A stretch of 64,000 nt of DNA, from the NCBI RefSeq assembly GCF_004001045.1, contig NZ_BIMK01000001.1, forward strand, positions 248,001 through 312,000. The letters run 5' to 3'. The stretch comes from Paenibacillus chibensis (GTDB taxonomy: Bacteria; Bacillota; Bacilli; Paenibacillales; Paenibacillaceae). Position 1 is the first letter of the stretch, and each line of letters opens with the position of its first letter. The translations under genes were made by a program, and so were the position numbers. Shown here one piece after another: positions 23,798 to 32,499 of this stretch. The notes beneath the pieces are model-generated. The model searched no databases, was not told the DNA's origin, and saw nothing but the letters and a program-made list of their open reading frames with translations.

Positions 23798-24238
23798 ATG
23801 ATGACGGTTCCCGGCATCACTTCAGAGGAGTTATCCTTGATCAAGAGCTATTTGCTGTTGCAGTTCATTCATAGAATGTTTGAGCGGGACCTGAAAATCA
23901 TGAAGGACAGCGGCGTATTCAAAACACCGGAGCTGTATATGGAGGTGCTTGAAAAAGGGGATCTCCAGACGCAGATGCTGCTGTCGGAGGTTAAACGTGA
24001 ATTCGCGTCGCGCCGGATCCGGATTTACCGCATCGGACAAAACGACAACGGCGTCGAAGCGGAGTACGTATGCCGGGGCTACTCAGGAGACATGAATATC
24101 GTCTGGCCGGCCTTCCGCGGCGAAATGATGGCGAGAATGAAAGCCTATCTCGGACTCTCTTCGGGCTCGCCGTCTGCGACCTCTTTTGCCGGCGACCCGC
24201 ATGCGCAGACACCTCCCGTCCCCGAGTCCGTATGGTGA
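23798..24238 (+). CDS. Conserved-looking hypothetical protein
   Basis: The 146-residue soluble protein starts at ATG 23798, with AAAGGCGG 5 bases upstream; a GTG two codons earlier is possible. The body (SYLLLQFIHRMFERDLKIMK, then LLSEVKREFASRRIRIYRIG and AEYVCRGYSGDM) is helical with a basic patch, and the last 25 residues are low complexity and proline-rich. I do not recognise the family. It is followed by a strong terminator. Confidence 0.7.
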   Translation: MMTVPGITSEELSLIKSYLLLQFIHRMFERDLKIMKDSGVFKTPELYMEVLEKGDLQTQMLLSEVKREFASRRIRIYRIGQNDNGVEAEYVCRGYSGDMNIVWPAFRGEMMARMKAYLGLSSGSPSATSFAGDPHAQTPPVPESVW

Positions 24239-24274
24239 GAGCACTCGTCAAGGGACACACCCGCGAAATGGAAG

Positions 24275-24331
24275 AGCCGCCGGCCCTTCCGCGCCTGAAA
24301 GCGGGACGGGTCACGGCGGCTGTCTTTTTTT
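24275..24331 (+). terminator. Terminator of the hypothetical gene
   Basis: AGCCGCCG (24275-24282) pairs with CGGCGGCT (24314-24321) with further GC-rich pairing inside, then TGTCTTTTTTT. Confidence 0.75.
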
Positions 24332-24353
24332 GGTATAAGCTCCGGTTCTTCCG

Positions 24354-24698
24354 TTACTGCACGGTTCCTTCAGCTATGGCATGCTGAACCCGCGTCAACC
24401 CTTGCGAGAAAGCATGTCCCGCCCCTACCGCTCCACTTACCGCAACGGCTTCCATGATTTCCTGCTCGCTAGCCCCCTTGGAACGCGCCTCTCCAAGATG
24501 GTAATACGTGCAGACTTCATTGTTGGACGCCAGGCTGATGCCGAGCGCGATCAGCTGCTTCGTTTTGGCATCGAGAGCCCCTTCCGCCATGCATTGACCC
24601 GTGAATTGATGATAGGCCTGTGCGATATCGGGCAGGCGTTCTCCCAATTGGCTGATTTCATTTTTGTAAGCCTGTATTTTATCGTTCATCAGGTCCAT
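24354..24698 (-). CDS. Carboxymuconolactone decarboxylase family protein
   Basis: The 114-residue all-helical protein has the CMD/AhpD fold: ALDAKTKQLIALGISLAS, then VCTYYHLGEARSKGASEQEI, and AVGAGHAFSQG. Redox-active AhpD members have CxxC at the centre; here the second cysteine is Tyr (CTYY), so a peroxidase-reductase role is doubtful. Its substrate is unknown. It is monocistronic. Confidence 0.85.
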   Translation of the reverse strand: MDLMNDKIQAYKNEISQLGERLPDIAQAYHQFTGQCMAEGALDAKTKQLIALGISLASNNEVCTYYHLGEARSKGASEQEIMEAVAVSGAVGAGHAFSQGLTRVQHAIAEGTVQ

Positions 24699-24816
24699 CC
24701 GTCGCTCATCCTCTTTCCTGGAAGTATGGTGCCACCATTGTGTATGCCTTGTCCTGGCATGCTGGCGTGTCCCCTTACTTTTTCCTGGCCGAGGTTAAAA
24801 TATGCCGGTTCTGGCT

Positions 24817-25032
24817 TTACTCCCCGGGATTTTTCCGGGGCTCGTCCGCTGGCTGATACGAATAGTTCCGGTCGAGCTTGACGACTTTACGGTTGCGTCT
24901 CCGGATCATTACCTGCTCCTCGTTCCAGGCGACGACAATCCCTTTGACGTCGTTGTCTTCCAACTGATCGCGGACCACCCGGACCATTTCGCCGGAAAGC
25001 CGGTAGCTGTTCAATTGATCGTCGGTAATCAT
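24817..25032 (-). CDS. Small hypothetical protein
   Basis: The 71-residue charged protein (MITDDQLNSYRLSGEMVRVV, then KGIVVAWNEEQVMIRRRNRK) starts behind GAAAGGAGGCCAG. The pattern of alternating strands (GIVVAWNEEQVMI RRRNRKVVKL) suggests a small beta-barrel such as a KOW/Sm-like fold; this is a guess from the sequence. Family not recognised. Confidence 0.65.
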   Translation of the reverse strand: MITDDQLNSYRLSGEMVRVVRDQLEDNDVKGIVVAWNEEQVMIRRRNRKVVKLDRNYSYQPADEPRKNPGE

Positions 25033-25061
25033 GATCCTGGCCTCCTTTCTGATCTTCTCAC

Positions 25062-25092
25062 AAAAAAAGACCTAAATGGGCTCATTTAGGTC
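25062..25092 (-). terminator. Terminator of the 109-residue hypothetical gene
   Basis: GACCTAAATG (25069-25078) pairs with CATTTAGGTC (25083-25092); seven T follow on the minus strand. Confidence 0.85.
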
Positions 25093-25140
25093 ATATCCTT
25101 TGCAGCAGGTTCCTGCCTGATTCGCTATCTAAACGGCAAA

Positions 25141-25470
25141 TTAACGTTGTGCATGTTCTCTGCTGTCGTTTTTTTCAAACCAAAAATCGAGCACGGTCGA
25201 AGACATCACCCGTTTTTCAACATACTCCACTTGATGAGGGGTAAACAATTCCTTCCAGGAAAAGTCAAGCTCATCACACATACGCACGATAGTCAGCAGT
25301 TCTGACCAGGCGACATAGCGTTTGTACCAGAAAAACTGGGGATGCTCCATCATATAGGGATAAAGATCATCAAACTCCGTATGCTTGCAATCCAATGCGC
25401 GTTCAAAATGATCTTTCGCTGCAGCCAGTTTATCGACGAAATACTGCTCGGTTACCGGTTCTTTCCCCAT
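25141..25470 (-). CDS. Hypothetical protein downstream of xpt
   Basis: The 109-residue soluble protein starts at ATG 25470 behind GGGGAGGCAG; the frame open to 25563 is rejected. Acidic and aromatic-rich (YPYMMEHPQFFWYKRYVAWS, then MCDELDFSWKELFTPHQVEY). It lies 82 bases downstream of xpt on the same strand and may be co-transcribed. Family not recognised. Confidence 0.7.
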   Translation of the reverse strand: MGKEPVTEQYFVDKLAAAKDHFERALDCKHTEFDDLYPYMMEHPQFFWYKRYVAWSELLTIVRMCDELDFSWKELFTPHQVEYVEKRVMSSTVLDFWFEKNDSREHAQR

Positions 25471-25552
25471 TTGTGCTGCCTCCCCTCTACGTGATCTCAA
25501 GACTATTATAAGCGAAAATGACGCTACTTGAAAGGAATTGTTTATATTTGGA

Positions 25553-26125
25553 CTAGTCGGCAAAGGTGATGCTGCCGTTATCCAGCGACTCGATCCGCAC
25601 CAAGGATTCCAGCCGGATACCCTGATCGCGTATGGCCTTCGCGCCGGCCTGGAAGCATTTTTCCACGACTACGCCCAGCCCGACAAGCTCCGCACCCGAG
25701 CGGCTGATAATTTTCACGAGCCCCCTGGCGGCATCCCCGTTGGCGATAATATCATCGATAAACAATACCTTATCCTGCTCTTGGATATATTTACGCGAAA
25801 GCATGATATCGGTGACAATTCCTTTGGTAAAGGAAGGAACGCGCTCGCACAAGGCATCCGGATCCGCGAGCAGCGTTTTTTTGCGGCGGGCGAACACCAG
25901 GGGCACCCCCAGCTCCAGCGCCGTGGCAAAAGCGACGGAAATGCCTGAGGATTCAACCGTAATGACCCGCGTCACGCCTGCATCCGCAAAACGGGCGGCA
26001 AACTCGCGGCCCATCTCCATTGTCAGCTGCGGGTCGACCTGATGATTCAGAAGACCGTCCAAATTCAGGACCTGCTCCGACATGACCGAGCTCTCTTCAA
26101 TAATTCTTTGCTTCAATTTATCCAT
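25553..26125 (-). CDS. xpt: Xanthine phosphoribosyltransferase
   Basis: The 190-residue protein converts xanthine and PRPP to XMP in purine salvage. It has the PRPP-binding loop VLFIDDIIANGDAARG, the N-terminal LNHQVDPQL block and the VESSGIS region as in the Bacillus enzyme. ATG 26125 is chosen because it aligns with the family start and has GGGGG upstream; the frame extends to 26212. The 105-base gap to the preceding dedA gene contains no purine riboswitch, unlike xpt of B. subtilis. Confidence 0.94.
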   Translation of the reverse strand: MDKLKQRIIEESSVMSEQVLNLDGLLNHQVDPQLTMEMGREFAARFADAGVTRVITVESSGISVAFATALELGVPLVFARRKKTLLADPDALCERVPSFTKGIVTDIMLSRKYIQEQDKVLFIDDIIANGDAARGLVKIISRSGAELVGLGVVVEKCFQAGAKAIRDQGIRLESLVRIESLDNGSITFAD

Positions 26126-26230
26126 TCCATCAACCCCCATGACCGCACTTCTTCTTGTTTGACTTAAAAAATAACATAATCCTTGTCCGCGATTCAAGAA
26201 CTCCATCCGCATTGATGCTGTTTATGACAT

Positions 26231-26821
26231 TCAGCGTTTTCTCCACCAGATGATCCCGGCGCTTCCAAGCGCGATGATGGCGATAACAAGAACTCCGATC
26301 CGCAGCGTCGAACGCTCCATCATGACCGCGATTTCATTCCAGTGGTACCCCACCGCATGTCCGATCAGCAAAAATGTCGTGCAAAACAGCAAGGCACCTG
26401 CAGCGGCGTAAAGCAGATATCGGCTTAAAGGCACTTTGGAGATCCCTGCCATATAAGAAGACAAGTGGCGAAGCCCCGGTACGAAATAACCGAGAATAAT
26501 GCTGACGGGTCCGTAGCGTTTGAACCAGGCTTCCGTGGACTGCAGGCGGCTTGGCGTTATTCTGATCCATTTGCCATAGCGGTCGAGAAGAGGCTTTCCC
26601 ACTTTTCTTCCAAGTGTATAGCTGATCATCATGCCCGTCATGCTGCCGAAAAAGGTTACCGTAAGCGCCCCGGCAAAATGGAAATGCCCCTGCGCGATCA
26701 TCCCCCCGAATGTCGCAATCAGCGTTTCATCGGGAACCGGTATCCCTAAAATGCCCAGGGCAAGCAGAATAAACAGCGCCACGTAACCGTATTGTGTCAG
26801 ATAAACCATAATTTCTGTCAA
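26231..26821 (-). CDS. DedA family membrane protein
   Basis: The 196-residue protein has the DedA/SNARE-associated fold: ALGILGIPVPDETLIATFGG, then GMMISYTLGRKVGKP, and GYFVPGLRHLSSYMAGIS. Several membrane segments. DedA proteins recycle undecaprenyl phosphate or phosphatidylethanolamine across the membrane; which applies here is not known. The start is TTG 26821 with AGAGAGGT 7 bases upstream. It precedes xpt on the same strand. Confidence 0.92.
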   Translation of the reverse strand: MTEIMVYLTQYGYVALFILLALGILGIPVPDETLIATFGGMIAQGHFHFAGALTVTFFGSMTGMMISYTLGRKVGKPLLDRYGKWIRITPSRLQSTEAWFKRYGPVSIILGYFVPGLRHLSSYMAGISKVPLSRYLLYAAAGALLFCTTFLLIGHAVGYHWNEIAVMMERSTLRIGVLVIAIIALGSAGIIWWRKR

Positions 26822-26980
26822 GCGTTATACCTCTCTTTTCTCTAGCGGTTGTGAAGTTCGTCATCCCCACCGAGGTCTAACCGTTTTTTGGACATGTTGA
26901 GTCATGTCCTTCCTGTCCCCATCATAACCTGTACTATGCGAAGTACACAATAGCGCCGCTTTAAAGCAGGGAGGATCAAG

Positions 26981-28009
26981 ATGAAAAACGGGATACGCAT
27001 TTTACAAATCGCATTTACATACATCGGAACGATCGTCGGAGCCGGATTTGCGACCGGCCAGGAAATCATCCAGTTTTTCACCCAATACGGTAAATGGGGG
27101 ACGCTGACCATCCTGGTGGCGACCGCTCTGTTCATCTGGCTTGGCACGAAAATGATGATCATGTCGCGGCGGATTGAAGCCAAATCCTATGAGGATTTGA
27201 ACAAGCATCTCTTCGGTCCGAAAGCCGGAGCCGTCATCAGCATGGTCATGCTGGTCATCCTGATCGGCGTGAACAGCGTCATGCTGGCCGGCGCGGGCTC
27301 AGTGTTCATGGAGCATCTGAACATGCATTATCAAACCGGTCTTCTGCTGACCATCATCGGAACTTATCTTTTACTGAACCGGGGAATTCACGCGATCCTG
27401 CAAATCAACAGCATTGTCGTGCCGATGATGCTGACGCTCTCGGTGCTGATCGTCATGAATACGCTCCATCTTCCCACGTCCGACCGTTTCCTCAACTTGT
27501 CGACCGACCAGTCTATGGGTGTAATCTGGCTTTCGCCCCTCATTTATACCGCCTTTAATCTGGTCATGGCCCAGGCGGTGCTTGTCCCGCTCGGAAGCAA
27601 GACCGATAGCGCCTCTGCGGTCAAATGGGGAGGGATTCTGGGAGGCATTGGCGTCGGACTGATGCTGCTTTCGGCGCATGTGGCCATATCCGCGCATATG
27701 CCGGGCATACGCCAATACGAAATCCCGATGGGCAGTATTGCCACCCATCTGGGAGCGGCCGTGCAATTGATTTATGTGGTGCTTATATTCATGGAAATAT
27801 TCAGCACGTTTGTCGCCGATATCTATGGCATCACGCTTCAGCTCCAGCAGCATCTGCAGCTGTCCCCGAAGCTGATTTCGGTCGGGGTGATGTTCATTTG
27901 TTTTATGCTCAGCCAGTTCGGTTTCAGTTCGCTTCTATCCGTGCTTTATCCGCTGTTCGGATGCCTGGCGATGATTTGGGCCGTCAAACTGGTGCTCAAA
28001 TCCGAATGA
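26981..28009 (+). CDS. ykvI: YkvI family membrane transporter
   Basis: The 342-residue protein has ten or so membrane segments and the family opening QIAFTYIGTIVGAGFATGQE, the glycine-rich substrate-binding stretch of APC-superfamily carriers. The substrate is not known. AGGGAGGATCAAG precedes the ATG. Its 3' end overlaps the convergent yhaN-like gene by 14 bases. Confidence 0.88.
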   Translation: MKNGIRILQIAFTYIGTIVGAGFATGQEIIQFFTQYGKWGTLTILVATALFIWLGTKMMIMSRRIEAKSYEDLNKHLFGPKAGAVISMVMLVILIGVNSVMLAGAGSVFMEHLNMHYQTGLLLTIIGTYLLLNRGIHAILQINSIVVPMMLTLSVLIVMNTLHLPTSDRFLNLSTDQSMGVIWLSPLIYTAFNLVMAQAVLVPLGSKTDSASAVKWGGILGGIGVGLMLLSAHVAISAHMPGIRQYEIPMGSIATHLGAAVQLIYVVLIFMEIFSTFVADIYGITLQLQQHLQLSPKLISVGVMFICFMLSQFGFSSLLSVLYPLFGCLAMIWAVKLVLKSE

Positions 28010-31000
28010 CCTCTGCTTCCGGAATCCGATGCATCGCCTGCTCCGCCACATACCGGTGGCAGGTCAGCATAATGATCTGCCGGTCCTGAGACAGGCTCCC
28101 CGCCAAATCGAGGGCTGCGCACATGCGATCTTCATCAAAATTAACGAAAAGATCATCAAGCAGCAGAGGCACGGGGGCTTTATCCTTCATGCTGGAGGCA
28201 AAGGCAAACCGCATCGCAAGATACAGCTGCTCTGCCGTTCCCCGGCTCAGGAGCGAGCTGTCGATCAACCCCGAATCGCGGTGCTCGGCGAGCAGTTTTT
28301 TCTCCCCGATTTTCATGACGATCCGGCTGTAGCTTCCGCGGGTAAGCTCTTGGAAATAGGCTGAAGCCAGCTTCAGCACTTCCGGCTGTTTATCCCGCTC
28401 ATAGACGCTGCGCGTGCTTGCAATCAATTCCGCGCACAGAGACAGCACGGCATATTCCGCCGTGATCTCTTTCAGCAGCGACCTTTGTTCCTCGAGCTGC
28501 TGCAGTGCCGTATCATGAGCGCACAGCTTGACCAGCTGATCCCGTTCCTGGAGCAGCCGGCCACGCTGCTGCTGCAGTTCGTTCCAACGCTGATCAGCCT
28601 GTTCCAGCCTTTCAGACGCTTGCCGGAATGCTTCCTCCAATGCAGCGGCATCCATCTGCTCCAGCGTATCCTGGAGCGATTGCAGCCGGTCGCCCGACCA
28701 GCCGCTGAACATGCTGATCTCCAGCTGGCGGATGATACGGTCCAGTTCCTTCCCGCGTTCCACCGCCGCGCCGGCACGCAGGAACGATTCTCCATCCAGA
28801 GCTCTCGCTTCTTCCAATAATGTCAGGGCAGCCCGCTTCAGTCTGCCTTTTTCTTCGTTCAGCCTGAAGATCCCCGCTTGCATCGGTTCCAGCTTCGAAC
28901 GAATCGCTTCTTTTTGACGAAGGAGATGCTGCTGCCGCTCCCAGTCCGTTTTTCGGAGCTCCAGCAAACGCAAGAGCTCCCCGGTTTCGTACACCTCTTG
29001 ATCCTCTGCTATTTGCCGGCATTCCTTCTCGAAGGAAACGATTTCCTGTGCCAGCGCCTCCTGTTTGCGTTCAAGCGTATCCAGCCTTCGCACCAGCTCC
29101 ATCCCTTGCTCGGCAAAAACGAACATATCCATAACCGTCTCCGGTGAGCAGCTTTCCGGCAGCTTCCGCTCCGCAAGCCACCGCCGCCATTTGGCGTCCA
29201 GCTCCGTAAAGAACCGTTGCTCTTCGTCCATTTTGCCTGCCAGTGCCGATACCTCGGACCGCAATGCATCGGAGCGCTGAGCCGTGCTCTCGGCAACGAT
29301 TCGGGTCCGATCGAGCTCATCCTGCCAAGATAGCCTTGCATCAACCAGCTTTCGCAGCTCACGCAGCGAAGACTCAATGATCTCGGCAGTATTCGATGAT
29401 CTTCGCCCTTGTTCCCCTGCCTCAGAGGCAGCGGCTGCTAACGGATGATTAACGAGGGCCGCCATCCGCTTGGATATGCGCTCTTCGGCGGTATTCGTTT
29501 CATCCAATGAAGGCTCCCTCCGTCTGCGTGCACGCCGGCTGTCCGTTGAGGCTCTGCTCCCTCGCCACAGCATGATGTCGGCAACGATCAATAACAGTAA
29601 AGCCGCGACCGCTCCCCAAACGGAGTGAAGCAGCCATAATACAGCCGGCAATATCAACGTGAAGGCCGCACTGCCCCAGAGCAGCTTCCCGTATAGAGCC
29701 TTCATACCCTGGCGTACCAGGGCTTCCCGCTCCTCGCGCTCATGCCAAGTACGGCTGCTCAACCTTGTTTCGCGCCAGTTGTCCGACTCCAGCTGCAATT
29801 CAGTCCAGGCGGACATCAGCTCGGACCTGGTTTGCGGGATGAACATGCGGAATCGCTCTCGTCCTGCTTCCTCCACAGCCTTGTATGCGGCTTCGGACTG
29901 GGTGCGCTCAAGCTCTGCAGACTCCAGCTGCCGGGTCTTCTGCTCCCGTTCCTGCGCAAGCACCTCCATGCGCCGGTCATAACCGGCAAATCCTCCGGCA
30001 TACCGCCGAACCGCTTCCCTCTCGGATACCGATCCGGAAAATTCCCTAAGCTCAGCCGTTTCCCAGCCCGCATGAATTTGCCGGAGCAGACGCTGCAGCT
30101 GGTCCGTCAGCGCAGACGCTTCTCCGGATAACTCCTGCTGTTCCTTCAGGCGCATTTCCACGTATTCGCGCCGTGACGTAAGCTTGTCGATCAGAGGGCC
30201 TTGGCCGATCAGCCGTTTATCGAGCGGAAGGAGGTTCAATTGCTGCATGCATTCCTCGGATGAGTGTTCCAGCTCCTGCAGCCTCAGCTCTACCCTGGTC
30301 TGATCTTCCTGCAGCCGCTGCCAACGCTGAATCCCTTCCTCGGGGAACGGCGCGGGCTCGGGAAGGGCATCACGTTCCATCGCTGCTTCCTTCCATGCGA
30401 GCCACTGCGGGCGGATTTCCAATGCCTTACGGAGTATGGCAAGCTGCCCGGATGCGGCTTCTCTTAAGTTGTCCGACTCTTTTAAGTTCCGGTCCGCTTC
30501 AAGCAGCCGCTCTTCCGCTTCCATGTATTTGCCGAGATAAGAACGGCTTTCCGCAATTTCCCGCTGCAGCTGTTCAATTGCCTGCAGTACTTTGGCGCTT
30601 TCTTGAACGCGGCCGCGGGGCTTGTACAGCTTTTCCATCCCTTGAATAAGCTTTCGTTCCGCGCGCATGATTTCGCCGCCTCCGCCGAAGCCGGCATGAA
30701 AAAGATAGCTGCCCATTTCCTCGGACTGCAGCGTCCTGATTTCCTGCAGCTCCGTCAAGGTAACGGCAAACAGCTGCTTGAACATGTCGCGCGACATGCC
30801 GCCCAGGAGTTCTCTTTCCAGATCGCTTTGGGTCATAGGTATAGCCGCGCCCTGCGGAGTCGTCTTGACGATGCTCAGCTGCTCTGCGCGGCCGGAGGCT
30901 GCCCGTTGATCCGCGGAAGCATGCCTCGATACGCTCCAGATCGAGCCGTCGTCCGATTCGGCCGTCAGTACGCCGCCATGGCGGCCGCCCCCGGGCGGCT

Positions 31001-31181
31001 CATATCTTTCAGCAGGATAAGCACGGCTCGGAATGCCGTACAGCATCGAACGGACAAATTGCAGAACGGTGCTCTTTCCGGCTTCATTCGGGCCGGCCAG
31101 AACCGTGACCGGCGAGCTGAATTGGATATCCTGATCCTTCATTTTGCCGAAACCGTGAATTTGCAGGCGCTTAATCTTCAT
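27996..31181 (-). CDS. yhaN: YhaN-like membrane-associated SbcC-type ATPase
   Basis: The 1061-residue protein starts at MKIKRLQIHGFGKMKD (ATG 31181), overlapping the end of the nuclease gene by 11 bases. Walker A GPNEAGKST is near residue 40; a long coiled coil follows; near the middle lies a hydrophobic stretch (SAAFTLILPAVLWLLHSVWG, then AVAALLLLIVADIML) forming two membrane helices; a second coiled coil leads to the signature LLSRGTAEQLYLAMRFA and Walker B PLLLDDLFVNFD. It resembles SbcC/Rad50 but lacks a CxxC zinc hook; membrane helices take that place, as in B. subtilis YhaN. It probably acts with the YhaO-like nuclease in DNA end processing. Confidence 0.92.
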   Translation of the reverse strand: MKIKRLQIHGFGKMKDQDIQFSSPVTVLAGPNEAGKSTVLQFVRSMLYGIPSRAYPAERYEPPGGGRHGGVLTAESDDGSIWSVSRHASADQRAASGRAEQLSIVKTTPQGAAIPMTQSDLERELLGGMSRDMFKQLFAVTLTELQEIRTLQSEEMGSYLFHAGFGGGGEIMRAERKLIQGMEKLYKPRGRVQESAKVLQAIEQLQREIAESRSYLGKYMEAEERLLEADRNLKESDNLREAASGQLAILRKALEIRPQWLAWKEAAMERDALPEPAPFPEEGIQRWQRLQEDQTRVELRLQELEHSSEECMQQLNLLPLDKRLIGQGPLIDKLTSRREYVEMRLKEQQELSGEASALTDQLQRLLRQIHAGWETAELREFSGSVSEREAVRRYAGGFAGYDRRMEVLAQEREQKTRQLESAELERTQSEAAYKAVEEAGRERFRMFIPQTRSELMSAWTELQLESDNWRETRLSSRTWHEREEREALVRQGMKALYGKLLWGSAAFTLILPAVLWLLHSVWGAVAALLLLIVADIMLWRGSRASTDSRRARRRREPSLDETNTAEERISKRMAALVNHPLAAAASEAGEQGRRSSNTAEIIESSLRELRKLVDARLSWQDELDRTRIVAESTAQRSDALRSEVSALAGKMDEEQRFFTELDAKWRRWLAERKLPESCSPETVMDMFVFAEQGMELVRRLDTLERKQEALAQEIVSFEKECRQIAEDQEVYETGELLRLLELRKTDWERQQHLLRQKEAIRSKLEPMQAGIFRLNEEKGRLKRAALTLLEEARALDGESFLRAGAAVERGKELDRIIRQLEISMFSGWSGDRLQSLQDTLEQMDAAALEEAFRQASERLEQADQRWNELQQQRGRLLQERDQLVKLCAHDTALQQLEEQRSLLKEITAEYAVLSLCAELIASTRSVYERDKQPEVLKLASAYFQELTRGSYSRIVMKIGEKKLLAEHRDSGLIDSSLLSRGTAEQLYLAMRFAFASSMKDKAPVPLLLDDLFVNFDEDRMCAALDLAGSLSQDRQIIMLTCHRYVAEQAMHRIPEAEVIRI

Positions 31182-32487
31182 TCGGCCCGCCTCCTTCTTC
31201 ACCATGTCCGGATAAAAGCAGCATCGCCAATTCCTCGGCACGATCCAGCCAGCCTGCCTGTTCTTCATCATCCGTCTCATTCAGGAGTTTTCTCAGCTCC
31301 CGGCTGGTCATTAAAGGATCCAGCGCCCTGCGATAAATATCATCCCGGATGCTCTTCTCCTCTCTGGCCTGCCGGCCGTAGCGCAGCAACTCGCCTAGAA
31401 AGCTGTTTTCCTGCAGCAGCGCCTCGCGGTCAAGCCATGGACCCGAACGGATTTCAAAGCTTTCCACCCAAACAAGCCCTTCGCAGCCGCCTGTCTCTGC
31501 TGCGATGCGAATGGCTTTGCGGTGCAGCTCGTGCAGCAGGTCCTCCGCAGCCCGGCCATCCTCCAGCTTCTCGTGCAGGGGGCCCCGTCCCGTAAGAACA
31601 AACCTGACAACGCTCATGCGGTCGGGACTATCGCTTCCAATCGACTGCAGCCTGTCCTCCACCTGCTGCTGGAACGCTTCTTCCCCTGCCAGGCCGTCGA
31701 TCGGGAGCGTTTCATGACACCACCTTACAGCGTCGAGCTCATGAAAGCGCATGTGAACCGTTCCGGCCTCATCGACCTCGACCACATAGCAGCCTTTCGC
31801 TCCGGTCTCGCGGATACTGCGCCCTTGAATGTTCCCGGGGTACACGATGTAAGGAGATTCCTGCATTATCTGTCTTTTGTGGATATGCCCTAAGGCCCAG
31901 TAATCATAGCCCGTTTCGGTCAAATCCTGGCGGGTGCAGGGTGAATAGGTTTCATGAGCCGGATCCCCGTCCACATTGGCGTGAAGAAGCGCAATATGGA
32001 ACAAGGATTGATCCTTGTCCCTCCGAAAGCGCAGCGAGGTGTTATCCATGACTTTGGCCGTCGGGTACGATATGCCGCCGATGACGGCTACCGGCCTGTG
32101 GTCTTGCCTCCTGAAAGCGGTCACGCGCTCGAATTCGGGCCCGAATACATGCACATGCTCCTTCTTGGCGGTCGTCATGCGTGGACTGTCCAGCGGATCA
32201 TGGTTTCCATGGATGATGTACACCCCGATGCCGTGATCCCCCAAGCGGTCCAGTGCCTCGTGAAAGCGGAGCTGCGCCTGCAAAGAGGAATCCTTGGCAT
32301 CGTAAACATCGCCGCTGATCACGATAAAGTCGACCTGCCGGGAAATCGCCAAACGAATCAGCTGCTCCAGCGCTGCAAACGTCGATTCGCGCAGAAAGGA
32401 GCGGATCCCTTCAGACAGCCCGCTGATCCCTTTGAATTGGCTGTCGAGATGGAGATCCGCCGTATGGATGAATTTAAAAGGAACCAT
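31171..32487 (-). CDS. yhaO: YhaO-like DNA repair exonuclease (SbcD/Mre11 type)
   Basis: The 438-residue protein is a metallophosphoesterase with all nuclease motifs: HTADLHLDS, ISGDVYDAKDSSLQ, IHGNHDPLDS, and GHIHKRQ. The C-terminal part would bind the ATPase. The reading frame overlaps yhaN, implying translational coupling and a complex. By analogy with SbcCD/Mre11-Rad50 it processes DNA ends; substrate preference is unknown. Confidence 0.93.
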   Translation of the reverse strand: MVPFKFIHTADLHLDSQFKGISGLSEGIRSFLRESTFAALEQLIRLAISRQVDFIVISGDVYDAKDSSLQAQLRFHEALDRLGDHGIGVYIIHGNHDPLDSPRMTTAKKEHVHVFGPEFERVTAFRRQDHRPVAVIGGISYPTAKVMDNTSLRFRRDKDQSLFHIALLHANVDGDPAHETYSPCTRQDLTETGYDYWALGHIHKRQIMQESPYIVYPGNIQGRSIRETGAKGCYVVEVDEAGTVHMRFHELDAVRWCHETLPIDGLAGEEAFQQQVEDRLQSIGSDSPDRMSVVRFVLTGRGPLHEKLEDGRAAEDLLHELHRKAIRIAAETGGCEGLVWVESFEIRSGPWLDREALLQENSFLGELLRYGRQAREEKSIRDDIYRRALDPLMTSRELRKLLNETDDEEQAGWLDRAEELAMLLLSGHGEEGGGPNED

Positions 32488-32499
32488 TCAATCCCTCTT

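Noticed and set aside
26126..26230. Purine riboswitch before xpt
   Set aside because: The gap is too short and lacks the conserved aptamer core elements.
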